From positions 78,896 through 142,895 of the forward strand of contig NCSJ02000084.1 of the NCBI GenBank assembly GCA_002812745.2: a stretch of DNA of 64,000 nt, in the 5' to 3' direction. Source of the stretch: Scytalidium lignicola (taxonomy: Eukaryota > Ascomycota > Leotiomycetes). The first letter of the stretch is position 1; the number at the start of each line of letters is the position of its first letter. The notes beneath the pieces are model-generated. The model had not been told where the DNA came from. It made no database searches and saw only the letters and a program-made list of their open reading frames with translations. Below, piece after piece: positions 35,584-47,900 of this stretch. The position numbers were made by a program, and so were the translations under genes.

Positions 35584-37018
35584 TCAAACCCAGTCATGCT
35601 CAACCTTCCACGCATCAGTGAGCTTCAACCCGGCTTCTCTCAAGCCGCATTCCCTATGACCCCATTTCTCGTCATAAGTCTTAACGCCGCACTCAATTGC
35701 CATCTGTAGCGCCGTCTCAAAACCTTGCGGGTCCCTATAAAACGGCTCTCCAGCCCCGCCCTGCTGTTTATACTGCCATGAATTCCGCTCTTCCTCTCCA
35801 TGCAACTTGACATCAGTCTGGACCTTAATTGCTTTTATTAGCTGTTCAAAGCCTGCCCCACCTCTCTCATCCTCAGGTAATTTTGCCAACTCCGCCATGC
35901 TCTTCGGTGGATTCTTCGGGTCGATCTTTCGACGGAATAAAAGGTTGAGATCAATCGAGCCGCCAACATCGGCTATTCGTCCAGCATCAGCTACAGGCAT
36001 CTTAATTCCAGCCATGCCAAATCGCTCAATCATATCGCAATCTGTCTTATAATAGGTGATAAACGTATCCCATGCACCCATCTTCAGGAAAGCATTCACG
36101 TTATTTAATGCTAACCAGTCATATGCGAAAAATTGGATCGCCCAATCCGGTTTTTCCCCTGTGTTTGGGTCTCGAAGGTAGTCAGGAGAGGTTGCTTCTC
36201 GGAGCGTGTCAACTGCACGCATATAAAGTGATTTGAAGGGAGTTTCTTCGTGTTTTTCTTCTGTGTGGGCAAGGATATCCACTATAAAGCATAAGCATAT
36301 CATTCAGCATTGTGTCATTACAGAAAAAAGAAGAAGGAATAAGCGTCTGGCATGATTGCATGTGGCTTTCCTCAAAGAATAAGAATATGCAAATAAGAAT
36401 GTACGCACTGTGACTCCACCAGAAATAATCCCAACCTTTCTCCATGGCAGTGAAGATGTAAAAGTTCTGAAGTTGCGCAAATGCGAAGAGAGTAGGCGTG
36501 TAAATAACATTAACACCAAACACATCCGTAAGACGTTGCACATTCAAGTAGAATGGGTTCTGCAGTGTGAGCTTGCCAGGAGCAGCGTTGGACTTCATAG
36601 TGCCAGTATTGTCCACCACATAGATATCTTCGGGCGGCCAACCCGCAGTGATGTATGAGAGAACGCATTGTTGTAGCAAAGGCCAGTTCCTGGTGAAGCC
36701 TATGAACAGAGGAGTCTTTTCCGGCACGTGAGGAGTAGGAGGCCTATTCCAGGAGGGAATTTCTGGCAGGTCGCCATGGCTGGTCAAAGACTCTGCAAGA
36801 GGGAAGTTGTCACTTATTGGAGGCCTTGTCTTGATAGATGAGAGGTTTTTGTAAATAGGTCCAGGAGGACGTTTGTCAGCTAGAGGGGGTTGGGATTCTG
36901 GAGGAGCTATGAACGTGCTCGAAAGTGGAAGACCGTAAAACCAGAGAAGGTAGAAGAGTACACAAAGACAGGAACCGACAGCGAGCACATTCCCAAGCCG
37001 CTTGGGAAAGGGAATCAT
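35584..37018 (-). CDS. Type II membrane glycosyltransferase-like protein
   Basis: Exons 37018-36409 and 36281-35584 are joined across a 127 bp intron; the phase restores SHMDILAHTEEK and gives 435 residues. The start at 37018 places a short cytosolic N-terminus (MIPFPKRLGN) before one hydrophobic anchor (VLAVGSCLCVLFYLLWFYGL), so the catalytic part should face the Golgi or ER lumen. The core has the look of a GT-A nucleotide-sugar transferase: LFIGFTRNWPLLQQCVLSYI, GWPPEDIYVVDNTGTMKSN, and WDYFWWSHMDI as a possible acidic metal site. Donor and acceptor are unknown. An open extension upstream of 37018 begins only with GTG. Confidence 0.7.
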
Positions 37019-37603
37019 TGTAACAAACTGGTAATGGTACAAGGCACGATAACACAGCTTCGTGAGGAAAGCTTGAAACAAAGGAAGAAGGGTAAAAAGG
37101 GCAAGAGGATGCCTTGTGAGAGGTGACACTACGAGTATTGTACTACCAATTACGTTACCCTTTTGCCCTTTTGCCTAGTTCCACAGAGGTATCATTGGTC
37201 CATGAGCCATAGCGGGAGCTAGACTCCTGGGAGACAGCGAAGTTTGTACCCTTACGTACCGACTTCTAGTGCGCGAGCCATCATAATTCAATGTATGGGA
37301 GAAAATCGTACCATAACTGGTTTTACGCTTCTCCAACGCTTTGAATAGTTAGAATATTATAATCCTTGATATATTGACATTTTTGACGCAAACAGCTCCG
37401 CTATAACTTATAGTTTTTCCCAAGAGACTATAAACGTGATTAAAAGTGCTCTCCTGAACTTTGCCAACGAGTATGGAATTGCGGTTAGGACCAACATTTG
37501 TTGTCTTGGCGTCCGACTGGTCGGTCCGTAGAGGGCGTATGCTTAGCTGGCTTACGTACCCTACCTTAACCTAATTAACTTAGATCCAAAAACTCGGATC
37601 ACG
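37019..37603. promoter_or_regulatory. Upstream region of the glycosyltransferase-like gene
   Basis: Presumed promoter; no coding frame seen. Confidence 0.3.
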
Positions 37604-37878
37604 CTAAACAGCCGAAACACCGAGTTTTACCGCAAAATCGAGCAAAATCGAGTAAAACGGCCTCCTAGCAAACTCAATAACCACAGACATTGGCTCTATA
37701 ATATTGTGTATCATGATTGATTATTTCAATGTGCTTTACGTAGTATTAAATCCTCAAGTTTCTGAGTTTTCTTGATTACTGTATTTGCAATACTGCTAAA
37801 TATAGCACTTGAATTACAAATGCTCGGGGCCGTGTTTTGCTCGGTTTTGTAGTAAACCCCGGTAATCCGGCTGTTTAG
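37604..37878. mobile_element. MITE-like element with 44 bp imperfect inverted repeats
   Basis: CTAAACAGCCG... (37604-37647) is inverted at 37835-37878 (...CGGCTGTTTAG). The 44-base arms agree along their length with scattered differences; the outermost 11 bases are perfect. The ends can be read as TA-AACAGCCG and CGGCTGTT-TA, fitting a TA target duplication as in Tc1/mariner-derived elements, although TA is also part of the palindrome. The 275 bp interval is non-coding. Confidence 0.6.
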
Positions 37879-38837
37879 GATATACATTGCAGTCGCTAAC
37901 TGTAACCTTAAATACGAAGTTTGACTTCACGCTAAAGGCGCCACAATCCGTCCCCTTGACGAGATATCATACAGTACAGTACAGTAATAGTGGTGCCTAA
38001 CGTGTACTATATTTATGGCCTATTACAGGGCAAGAAAAGCCAAAAGGTCATCCAGTTATAGGGCATTTACGGCATATGTCCATTTAAGGAAATTTAAGGA
38101 AATTTAAGGAAATTTAAGTGACTCCGGCGGTTTCAGCGTGAGTAAGCACTTTCTACCCACTAAGAGCAGAGTTTCGGTGGGACAGCGAACGGCGAATTGA
38201 CGTCACCATATATGGTCGATTTATCCCCTAGGACTCGGTGGAAATATATGCTTACATGCATTCGGCATGGAATAATCCAACAGGCTTGAAAAGCCTTTTT
38301 TTTTTTAGCGTAGTTGCCTTAGGTCTCTTTGATGTGTGACGGATGATATTTCGAAGGTCGATTTTTGCCTGGCGAGCTTAACAGAGTGGGGTCTCAGGGG
38401 ATAGGGAAGCACCGATCCTGTAATTGTATCCTAGATATAGATATGCATACTCACTCCATACCATATCTCCGTACCATGTAGAGCATTACAGTAATAATCT
38501 CAAATTTCAAGAGAACTGAGCTAAGCGAAAAAGGTTAGCTTCGGGTGCTTAACGTTAACTTAGTTTATTTCCGGAATGATAGCTTCACACCTTCTGTTAT
38601 GTTAGATTTAGAATGCGGCCTTAAGTTTATCCGAAATTCAACCCCAATCAGCGACCTCATATTTCCAACACCTCTTGTGACATCTCGAGCAGTGAGCAGT
38701 AGACTGCTATTCAAAGAACTTGTTTACTACGCTCAAAGGAAACTATTATTCCTATTTGGACAATATCGTAAGGCCTTACTATCCAACACAACACATGTGC
38801 AAGCAATAACCACGGCTTCATCAGTCGTCCCGCGATC
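37879..38837. promoter_or_regulatory. Upstream region of the nucleoside transporter gene
   Basis: About 960 bp holding the tandem repeat, a run of ten T near 38298 and the presumed promoter. Frames open over 38545-38844 do not begin with a supported ATG. Confidence 0.35.
38082..38118. repeat. Tandem repeat, 10 bp unit, 3.7 copies
   Basis: Unit ATTTAAGGAA repeated without change in the spacer upstream of the transporter gene. Confidence 0.9.
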
Positions 38838-40291
38838 ATGGTGACCTCAGCTATGGACCGTATGCGCGCCCTATTCCGGAAATCAGACGCCGAGCAATCC
38901 TATGAACCTCTTGAAAATGGCTCCATGGAAGATGATGGACTGATATCTTCAGTTTCCGAGGTGGTGCATCAAGATGGGGAACCATTCTCGTGGTTCGAAT
39001 ACTCGGTGTTTCTCCTGCTAGGAATAGCTATGTTGTGGGCATGGTAAGGATCCAGAGATCCAGCTTTCTGGAGCAAAAACTGACCTGGAATAGGAATATG
39101 TTTTTAGCAGCAGCTCCATACTTTCAAAGCCGATTCCAGGATAGCGACGCAATTTTATCTCGATTCCAATCCGCAATCCTTTCCGTAAGCACGATTACCA
39201 GCCTTACATCTATCCTTGTACTCGCAAACATGCAATCGAAAGCTTCATATCTGAAAAGAATAATGCATTCTCTAGAACTGAACGTTGTTGTTTTTGGTTT
39301 ACTTGCATTATCGGCATTTACATTTCGTGATATCTCACCTGGGATATATCTTGGCTTCCTACTACTGATGGTATTCCTTACTTCTGTTGCAGCGGCCCTC
39401 TGCCAGAATGGGACTTTCGCATTTGCTGCAAGCTTTGGGCGAGCAGAATATATCCAAGCAATAATGACCGGCCAAGGAATTGCTGGGGTCCTTCCAGCAA
39501 TAGCACAGATTGTCACCGTACTTGCATTCCCGGAACCAAATGCTTGGGACGGGAGTGATGACGATACGGATGCACTAGACAGCAAGAAAGACGGTTCAAC
39601 GGCGGCATTCATATATTTTCTCACCGCATCCATAATCAGTGTCCTCACCCTCCTCGCCGTCATCCCCCTCATCAAGAGACATAACCGCCTCATAGAAAGC
39701 CGCATGATGTCTTCCACAACCAGCATCGAAGAAGCTGAGCGCGCAAACAGGAAAGTCGTCGGACTCTGGGCCATGTTCAAAAAGCTACACTGGCTAGCCG
39801 GTGCCGTATTTCTCTGCTTCACAATCACCATGTTCTTCCCGGTCTTCACGCAGAAGATTGTCTCCGTGATTCCTTCCGAGGATGCCCCGCGCTTATTCCA
39901 GCCTCAGACCTTCATCCCCCTCGGCTTCCTCCTCTGGAACATTGGTGATCTCAGTGGTCGTCTCCTGACCATCTTCCCGTTCTCCCTATCACATAAACCG
40001 ATCTTCCTCTTTGTCTTCTCGATCGCTCGAGTCGTTTTCTTACCAATGTATCGGCTGTGTAATATCGAGAATCACGGTGCGCTGATTAATAGCGATGCAT
40101 TTTATCTTATCGTTGTCCAACTGGGGTTCGGATTGACGAACGGTTGGTTAGGTAGTTCATGTATGATGACAGCTCCGGAGTGGGTTGAGGACGGCGAACG
40201 GGAGGCTGCTGGCGCGTTTATGGTGCTTATGCTGGTTGCAGGATTAACATCGGGAAGCTTCTTGAGCTTTACCGTTGCTGATGTTTCATGA
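38838..40291 (+). CDS. Equilibrative nucleoside transporter (ENT/SLC29 family)
   Basis: ENT proteins move nucleosides across membranes down their gradient; the yeast relative Fun26 is vacuolar. Exons 38838-39043 and 39094-40291 are joined over a 50 bp intron, giving 467 residues. The join reads MLWAWNMFLAAAPYFQSRF, the ENT motif at the end of TM1 (W-N-x-(F/L)..A..YF). About 11 hydrophobic segments follow, with a hydrophilic loop near residues 205-260 (DGSDDDTDALDSKKDGS; ESRMMSSTTSIEEAERANRK) between TM6 and TM7, and an ENT-like FLLWNIGDLSGR in TM8. The start is the first ATG, followed by a 50-residue acidic cytosolic N-terminus carrying a possible dileucine/acidic sorting signal (EQSYEPLENG). 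No break seen. Membrane location is inferred from family. Confidence 0.92.
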
Positions 40292-41543
40292 TTCATTTTT
40301 TTGCGTCTATGGGCTTTACTGGATGTTTTGCATGGAATTTGGCGTACTTTGGGTTTGCTTTATAGATTGTATTTCAAAGAAACTTTTTCTAGTCCGCCGC
40401 TCTGTTTAGGGACGGTCTTATGTATGGTAGGAGCATTACCTATCTGGCTATATGCATGGTCAGATACAGATTCTGAAATAACATTCTTTTGCATGCTGAT
40501 ACTTGTTCCAATTTTTGCAAATGTGACTTAGGTGTTCTGATTGTCTCGAGGGCTTAAAATGCCACTTTGCAACTGCTTTGCTCTAAACACTTGTCCTAAT
40601 AAAGTCCTAGTTTGTGAGGTAAAGAAAAACCTAAACATAATCTTAGACAAGGCGTTCGTTGCGTCTAATGTGCCTGTAAGTTTTTCCTTATCCACGCAAT
40701 GCATAACTAAAAGCATAAAATATACACATATTTTCATAAAACTCATAAATCATAATCATAATCTCTATTCTTATACTTGAACAAGTACAGATATTGAACA
40801 AACTCTCTCTCTCTCTCTCTCTCTCCCTTATCTTACCTCTACTCTCTGTCTCTTTACTTCAGTTCCTCCTCAATCATGCTTGAGAGTAGGAAAATATGGA
40901 AGGTCAAGTAGGTACGGAGTAAGTAGACTGCAGTCGATACAAAACAGAAAAGAAGACGAATTCACCGCCACCTGTCTTTCTAAATATAAGCCAAGTATCC
41001 AGACCTAGGGACCTGGCGTGTGGTATCACGCTGCAAATTTCAAAGTGGCGTCGCATACTGCGAACGCAAGCAGCAACCAGTTCGCAAAACACAAGCTCGG
41101 AATCCAGTCCGATGGATCCCGAATCCGCCATAATCCTTAACCAAAAGCACNTTTTTTTGTACACCGCCGCCATCCCAAGTCCTCACCCCGGCAAACACTA
41201 CACCAAGTTTGTTCGCATATCCACCTTCCGTCCCACCCGAAACAAAAGAACAACACATTACCAATAATTTCGCTCTAATGAAGAAAAAGAGGCAGACAAC
41301 ATGGTAAAGTACAAAGGAAATTTTGCAACATATGTGCAAATGAGCCTTTCTAGAATGAAAGGCCGGTTGTATGATAAGAGTTGGGTGGCATCTGTGTATG
41401 CAAAAGAGCACACGCAAATCAAGGTATAATAACGCCCAACACCACCAACTCCCATGTGACAAGCAAAAATATGAAAAAAACGCCTGCTTAACCAACAACC
41501 AAACACGTTAAAGAGCGGCAAGTTGAAGCAATACGTGTGTTTA
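40292..41543. other. Intergenic between convergent genes
   Basis: 3' flanks of the transporter and MDM34 genes. N41151 lies before seven T. No supported coding frame. Confidence 0.45.
40803..40824. repeat. Microsatellite (CT)11
   Basis: Eleven perfect CT units in the spacer between the transporter gene and MDM34. Confidence 0.95.
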
Positions 41544-43558
41544 TCACGACAAAGGTTCGTAGGCAGGAGGTGGCGTATCATCTAAGTCATTCTCCCAGAA
41601 GCCTCCATTCTTATTGTTGTGCCCATCGGGTCTGATTCTGGATGCATCCACAAATGCAGCTGCCTTCTCCTCATTTGCTCTCCGTGCTAACTCATTTACC
41701 ATCTTGTACATGAATGCTTGTGCAATCGCAGAAGCTGCTTCTTGCTGAATTGGAGATGTGCTTGCTGGAGGAGAGGTGTATCGAATTGGTGCTTTTTCTG
41801 AGCTGTAGGAGACGGGGCTGAACGAGCGGGCAAAACGCGGACGAGTTGGTAGGAATGAGATGGGAGTTGTAGTTGAAGAGAAGGGTTGCGTATTGCGATA
41901 TTCGCGTTCAATTGAGGGGAGTGGCTGATCATTGCTCGAAAGCGGCACTTGTCTTTTAGTAGTTGCCGCCGAGGAAGTCTGAGCAGGAGGCCATTGAGCA
42001 ATAGATGCCCGAGGTGGAGTATCTTGCTCAGCACTAATGGTCTCAAAGTGTGCCTTTAGTTTAGGTGACATTGGAGGAGTAACGCTATCCTCAGGCTCTT
42101 CGGGAATGCTCGTCGACATTAGAGGCTCCGAAGCAGGGGTGAGAGAGGTCTCGCTCATACTAGTGCTGTCTATATCGGCACCCTCGCTAGTAACATCGTC
42201 CGTTGTCTTGCTCCTTCCTTTCCGAAGATCTACAATACGACGCTTCTTCTTTCTCATTGCATGAGACCGGCTATGCCGTCCTGCACCAAGGCTAAGGCCT
42301 GTCGTGGCAGAGTGTAGACTGATGGTGGAAAGTCTCGAGGATGGAAGTCCATTATCTGAATTGGTATCACTGTATGTGTTACTTGTACTCATGCTACTAC
42401 CAATCCACGAGTGTGAGCGATTTAGATTTGGCGTAGCTGGAGTAGTGGAGCCATTGCTGTCGCTTCGTTCAGTAGGCCCAGCCCAGGCCCGGAATACGGC
42501 TTCTTGGATGGACGGGGTGAACAGAGACAACGTGCGGTGCGAGTCATTCAAAGCAGCGAGACGGAGGAGGTTCTTTTGGGAGAAGAGGGTAGAAACCTCC
42601 GAGCTACCGTCTAGAGTTAGGGAGGAGATTTGGCTGGCATCCAGAACATTGCCTCGTGCGTCGACGGCATCTTGTGGAGGACTTGCAAAGGGATCAATGG
42701 CAATTTCATCATCATTTGCTCTCGAGAGGCTATTTTCTGCCTTTTCTTCGTCCTCCTTAGTCCTGTAATCGGGACACCATAATCGAAGCGACAACCGATG
42801 GATGATGGCAGGTAGCTCATCCATCATCAGATTCCGCAGCTGCATTTCAATCTCTTTTTGGAGATAGTCCCGCACGAATGGAATGGAATCGAAGGTCGAC
42901 GAGACCTTGATGGACTCAAGTGGGTCATTTCGAAACACTAATGTCAAGCCTTTCTGTTTCGAGAACACGAGGATGATAAAGGCGGACAGCTTGATGTCGG
43001 ATAAGGTAATTTGCAGTGGGATAGTCAATCCCGAAGCTGCAGCTAGTGGCTGAGGAGACGCGAAGGTCGGTTTCGAAAAGAGGTAAGTGTTGAGTGGGTT
43101 TGCCTGTGTTGATATATCAGCGGTGTGCTATAGATGGGTCCGTGATGCATAAATCCCCATCTCCGCCACGCGCATAATTGCGGTGNAAAAAAATAGGGAA
43201 AAAACGAGATTGAAAACGCCCTCATCAATTGATTCCGAGGTGTGTGGGATACTCGCAACGGCCCTGAGAGCTTGGTGGTTGTGAAACGTACCTGTACTCG
43301 TGTCTTCAGAGTCAGGAAAGCATCTCCCGAATAACACATTTTGAAGATGCCCCTAAACCTATCCTGAGCCAAATCCCCAATCTCTAGTATCTCGAGTTCG
43401 GGAGGCACGGAGCCCAGGTTCAGCTCGTTGACGAGGATGTCACCGACGATGATGGGCGGTTTGGGCGACTTATTGAGGGCCGTGGTCAACATCTCCTGGG
43501 CGCGGGAGTAAAAGGATGCGTCGGCCGTGAGCGGCGACCAGCTGAAGTTGAAGGCCAT
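41544..43558 (-). CDS. MDM34: ERMES complex subunit MDM34
   Basis: Mdm34 is the outer-mitochondrial-membrane SMP-domain subunit of ERMES, which tethers ER to mitochondria and moves phospholipids between them. Exons 43558-43292 and 43103-41544, separated by a 188 bp intron that contains N43186, give 608 residues. The N-terminus [20 protein letters not shown] is characteristic of the family. The SMP lipid-binding domain covers about residues 1-195 ([60 protein letters not shown], then [13 protein letters not shown]). The rest is a Ser/Pro/Thr-rich tail with a basic patch ([16 protein letters not shown]) and a conserved C-terminal helix ([20 protein letters not shown]). Length is normal for filamentous fungi. 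It is divergent from IPK1. Confidence 0.97.
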
Positions 43559-44531
43559 GTTGAGATGGCATTAGATAGAACGAGCGATGAGAAATCGAAG
43601 CTCCTTGAGAGCGTTATTTCGTTGAAGTGGTCGAGGGAAAGGTTGGTGTTTCCTTGTCGCGTGCTGCCCGCATGAACCGGAGCTTGCGAGATAAGGACGG
43701 AATGCGATCGAGGCAGGGCTGCGCAAGAGCTGCTGGTATCAATTAAGAAGCCAGAGCAGAGGATCCAGCGAGTATTTGATGTCTGGATGGAAGAGAGACA
43801 CTGGCGATCGAGTGTATCCTAGGTGGTGAGCAAAATCAATGCAGAGGGAAGGTGATGGTAAGGCCATAGGCAAGAAAAGTTTCGCGGGCCGGGGAGAGGA
43901 ATCAAGCACAAAGCACAAAGCAGGACTAGTGGCTTGTGACGCGAACAGCTGCTTGCAGGAAAAATTGTGCAGGAATCTCCGTAATTGAAGCCAATTTCAT
44001 GGGGCAAGTCGCGGGCAAATGCGGGAGACCCGCGTCATCGGGCTACTCCGGCCTCCCGACTTCACTTCGCCTCGTCACGTGATTTGCTGTCCCTGCCTCG
44101 GCTGCCTCGTCACGCTCGTGCTTTTTTATACGGCAGGCTGCAGATGCCAGAAGCGCATCAACAAACGCAGCAAACGCAACAAACGGGGGACGTGACATCG
44201 CACCAGAAGCACGGACCTCCCACGTCTTCTTTCTCCCCTCACTTCTGTAATTAAACTTAAATCCTTCGATGACAACAATCCAAGTCTCTCGATGGCAGTC
44301 GAGCAGCTCAAGAGGATTGAAGCTGAAATCAAGGTAATACTACATTTAATGACTGGCCATTTCCCAGGAAGAGTTAATATTATAATGGTACTTACGTACA
44401 CAGTACACTGAGCCGAGGGCAGATCTGACTAAGCGACATCATGTGACTAGTTCTGCTGCCCCCAGGCTAAAACCAGCTGAAGGACTGAGAGTGAGTCCAG
44501 GAGGGATGCAAACCAAGCACACTCCCGCATC
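43559..44531. promoter_or_regulatory. Divergent promoter region, MDM34 and IPK1
   Basis: About 970 bp between the two starts, with a GC-rich centre (43880-44160) and CACGTGA at about 44074-44080, a bHLH-type site. A short ATG frame at 44293 ends in a plausible donor but does not join to IPK1 without a stop. Confidence 0.45.
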
Positions 44532-45840
44532 ATGACACCAGAGGATTTTGTGATCTTGCCAGCTGGTACGGCGGCCAAGTATCTGGCCGAAGGAGCTGCA
44601 AATATAGTTTTCAGGATCTCTCTTCCCCCAAGCACTCCCGAAGAGACAATCGTCGAGACCTATGACGATGTTACACCGCCTCCAAGTGAAATTGACAGCA
44701 CTCCAGGATGGCACAAGGTTTTCGAGAGTAAGAGATATTCTGATTTGTAGCTTTGCTTTCTTCCATAATTCACATCTTCCTCTTCCTTTCAATTCAACTT
44801 GTCTTCTCTCGATTATCATAAAGCTACTTTCCTGTCTCACATTACGTCACATGTTGCCTGCCATGTGAAGCTTCCGTTTACTCTCATGCATGTCCCCGTT
44901 ATCCTAACAAATTCGTACTAACACCTCCCAAGACAAACTTCTCCGCCTAAGGAAAGACATCTCCACAACCTTTCCAGTCCGAAAATCACATGAGAACTGG
45001 AAGAAGTATATCCTACCTCTTTTCTCACCGTCCGAGGTTGTTGAACAGACTCTCATATTCTTGAGGCCCTCCAATATCATCGCGAACTTAAACGATGACT
45101 TACACGCAAATGAGACGGCCAACTCCGGCCAAGACTGCGTTCGACCAGCAAGACGTCGTGGAGTATTTCTTGCTGACGACGAATTCGGTCTTCTCATCAC
45201 AGATATGACCGCCTCGTCACCATGTTCAGGGACTCTTGAATTCAAACCAAAATGGCTTCTCCAATCCCCCACAGCTCCACAAGATGCGGTCAGGTGCCGA
45301 ACTTGCGCTCGAATAGCACGTCTCAATGCCACCAACGCTCGGAAACATCAGCCTACCTACTCTGCGTTCTGTCCTTTGGATCTTCTCTCTAAAGATCCGA
45401 AAACATTGGACAAGGTCACGCGACAATTACTGCGGTCTTCTACTTCATCAAAACAGGCCCTCCAGGTGACGAAGTGGCTGCGGACCAATACTCTCCTTCC
45501 GAAACTCAGGGACCTGCAAGCAGAACTAGATCCCAAGGGCGTTCTGGAGGACCCTGAGGATGATAAGTTGAGAATCGCTATGACGTTAAGAGATTGTACG
45601 GTCTATTTGCGATTCCCTCCCAAGGCATCTAGTTGTGGAAAGCAGTCTAGCAATGGAAATAATATCGAGAAATACGAAAACCTCGAGGTCGAGGCACGTC
45701 TTGGTGATCTCGACCTTAAAAGCTCAGCTAAAGTCTCGTATTGGATTTTCATGGAGCGCGGCTTGATTGATGAAGGCTGGTACACAGGAACTGAGAAAGA
45801 GGAGGATAAGCAGCCTTTGACTTGTGCGCTTTCCAAATAG
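44532..45840 (+). CDS. IPK1: Inositol-pentakisphosphate 2-kinase
   Basis: Ipk1 phosphorylates the 2-position of inositol pentakisphosphate to give phytate (InsP6), needed for mRNA export and other nuclear functions. Exons 44532-44727 and 44933-45840 are joined across a 205 bp intron (ACTAACAC branch), giving 367 residues. Family motifs in order: LAEGAANIVFRI (nucleotide-binding loop), FLRPSNIIANL, LEFKPKWLLQSP (the ExKPK motif), RCRTCARIARLNAT, YSAFCPLDLLS, and AMTLRDCTVYLRF (LRDC motif). The ATG at 44532 is the first in frame and gives the short N-terminus MTPEDFVILPAG typical of fungal forms. No broken motif. Confidence 0.93.
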
Positions 45841-46773
45841 CCAGGGTGGTACAACTGTTTGATTGAGCCACATAAGGTAGCGGCCTTCACAATCACAGAG
45901 CTATACCTTGAAATAATGAGGTACTTCGAGCATCTACAGTTCAGAAGCCAGGGTGAATGTTGGACCTGTTTGAATCAGGCGCAGACAGTGGTATAGTTAT
46001 GGCATCAGTGGAATCTGGGTTATTCAACGGGACGGATATGGCAACAAGGATCGTCATGGACACTTGCATGGTTATCGGCATTGTGGAAAGATAGATTAAA
46101 AGCTTGATATATAGAGCAAACCAAAATTTTCCTGTCACTTAATGGGGCGCTGGGGTGGGGCTGGGTAGGACTGGGAAATATAAAAAAGGTGGTTGGCGTG
46201 GGGAAGGGGTGTATTGGAAAAGGTCTAAGCATACATTGGATACGGGGATCGGATTGCATATGAAGGCGGGGATATCATCATATTTATCCATGGTTGGGTT
46301 AACACCTGTGTTCGGTTGTGCATTTGTTGGTAGACTTGGGTCTATAATGTGGATTATAAATATTATTTGTATATTTGCGGCATCTATATTATTTTAGTGC
46401 TCCACTTCTTCCATCTATGAAGACTATCGCGAGTGGGACGATGCGTCCTGTTCCTATGCCTATATCCCTGATTGAAATGTGCCTAGAGCTGAACTCATAA
46501 TTCCTCTCTGACAAAGACTTTAATATAGCGGGTATTACACCACGAATACCTTTAATGTCTTGAAGAACGTATAAACGCTCTTACTAGCCATTGAGCCATT
46601 GGCCAGAATAGGAGAAAGCCACCACTATAGTCATGATTCCGCTTCTCCATAAATTTCAGCTCAAATGGCTTCCACTTTAAGCACACCAAACAGTTAGTCA
46701 ATCTAACAGTGTGCTTTTCTCTTAACCCACAATCGCATAGGTCATCCATATAACCATCCTACAGACCCTCTCT
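45841..46773. other. Intergenic between convergent IPK1 and YAF9
   Basis: About 930 bp of 3' flanking sequence; a G-rich strand segment near 46143-46215. No supported gene. Confidence 0.45.
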
Positions 46774-47538
46774 TCAGCCTTCCCTTAACTTCGCTAATTC
46801 CGCCTCCTTCTCTTTCAGCTGCGCCGCTAGCTCCTTCGTCATCTCCTCAACCTTCTTCTGCGCCGCCAACAATCTCTTAACCTCCAGGCTTTCCGTCTCC
46901 CTACTAAACGGCTGTCCAGGCCGATTAGTCAGCGGAATCAACGCTGTCCGTTCCCCAACACTCCCCACCATCCCTCCCTTCAGCATCCTAGTCCCCTTCC
47001 CTTTCCCTCCTTTTCCTTTAGGTGGCGGAGGTGCAGGAGACGTCAAGATCTCATAAAACTGCTCAAACGGTTCATTAAACAACTGCTCTTCGTAAACCCA
47101 GGCAATAATCTCCGGCGCGGTCTTCATGGCCTCCTTCTCGGCCTCGGTGTTCCCGTAAGGATGTAACCGCAGGTGATGATACAGCGACTGAGGCTTCTCC
47201 AAGCTCTCGGGGACGTAATATAACTTGATGCTGATCTCGAACTCGCCCCATCCTGTCTCGTGCACTTCGAAAGACTCGCCTGGCTTCACGTTCTCGATCG
47301 TGCGCAGCGGGTTGGGAATCGATTCGTGGAGCTTGAATTGGACTTTTCGTAACCAGTAGGTGATGTCGGTGTCGTCGACACCTTTTACGAATACTGTCCA
47401 GGAGTGTGTGTGGTCTGCGGGGACGCTGGGTGGTTTGGGGTTCGTGACGGGGTCGAAGAGTTTGGCGGTTGTGCCGTAGACGAAGGGACGGAAGATTTGG
47501 ATTCCCTTGACGCGCTTTTGGGAATTTGGGGGAGCCAT
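46774..47538 (-). CDS. YAF9: YEATS-domain chromatin protein YAF9
   Basis: Yaf9 reads acylated histone H3 and is shared by the NuA4 acetyltransferase and SWR1 (H2A.Z exchange) complexes. A single exon of 254 residues. The YEATS domain covers about 8-150: KRVKGIQIFRPFVYGTTA; HTHSWTVFVKGVDDTDITYW, LRKVQFKLHESIPNPLRTIE; FEVHETGWGEFEISIKLYYV; LYHHLRLHPYG. The aromatic-cage elements HETGWGEF and the LHPYG end are intact. A Pro/Gly/Lys linker and a C-terminal coiled coil (VKRLLAAQKKVEEMTKELAA) follow, as used for complex assembly. It starts at the only good ATG, 362 bp from COQ11 in divergent orientation. Confidence 0.97.
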   Translation of the reverse strand: MAPPNSQKRVKGIQIFRPFVYGTTAKLFDPVTNPKPPSVPADHTHSWTVFVKGVDDTDITYWLRKVQFKLHESIPNPLRTIENVKPGESFEVHETGWGEFEISIKLYYVPESLEKPQSLYHHLRLHPYGNTEAEKEAMKTAPEIIAWVYEEQLFNEPFEQFYEILTSPAPPPPKGKGGKGKGTRMLKGGMVGSVGERTALIPLTNRPGQPFSRETESLEVKRLLAAQKKVEEMTKELAAQLKEKEAELAKLREG

Positions 47539-47900
47539 GTCTTTATGGGTGTTCTATGTGGTTATAATTTCAGTACCAGGGGTGGCAAATGCTATAGATG
47601 TGGTGTTGGTAAAGTTAGGATTTTAATATGGTTGTGACGTGGTTGTTGATAGCGAAAGATGCAGAATAAGTTGGAGATGCAGATTGCAAGGTCGGTGAAG
47701 GCGGTGAAAAATAAGGTTTAGAGTCCGGCCTTTGCTGGGCCTGCGCTAACCGAAAATGTTGTGCATGGTGGTCAATGCTCCCGAGGTACAGATCTCATGC
47801 GATTTTAAATTCACCGTCATACTCTGATCAGTTGGATTTTCTGCCTCCAATCTTTCAACCTCCACAACCCAATTGAGGAGGATGATTCTAATCGACTAGT
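47539..47900. promoter_or_regulatory. Bidirectional promoter, YAF9 and COQ11
   Basis: Only 362 bp separate the two divergent start codons, so regulatory elements must be shared or interleaved. No specific site is claimed. Confidence 0.6.

Noticed and set aside
39124..39849. Minus-strand frame inside the transporter gene
   Set aside because: Mirror of transmembrane coding sequence; the transporter motifs on the other strand are decisive.
44293..44334. ATG frame MAVEQLKRIEAEIK followed by a GTAATA donor, as a first exon of IPK1
   Set aside because: The acceptors before 44532 lead directly to stops in the required phases, and IPK1 is complete from 44532.
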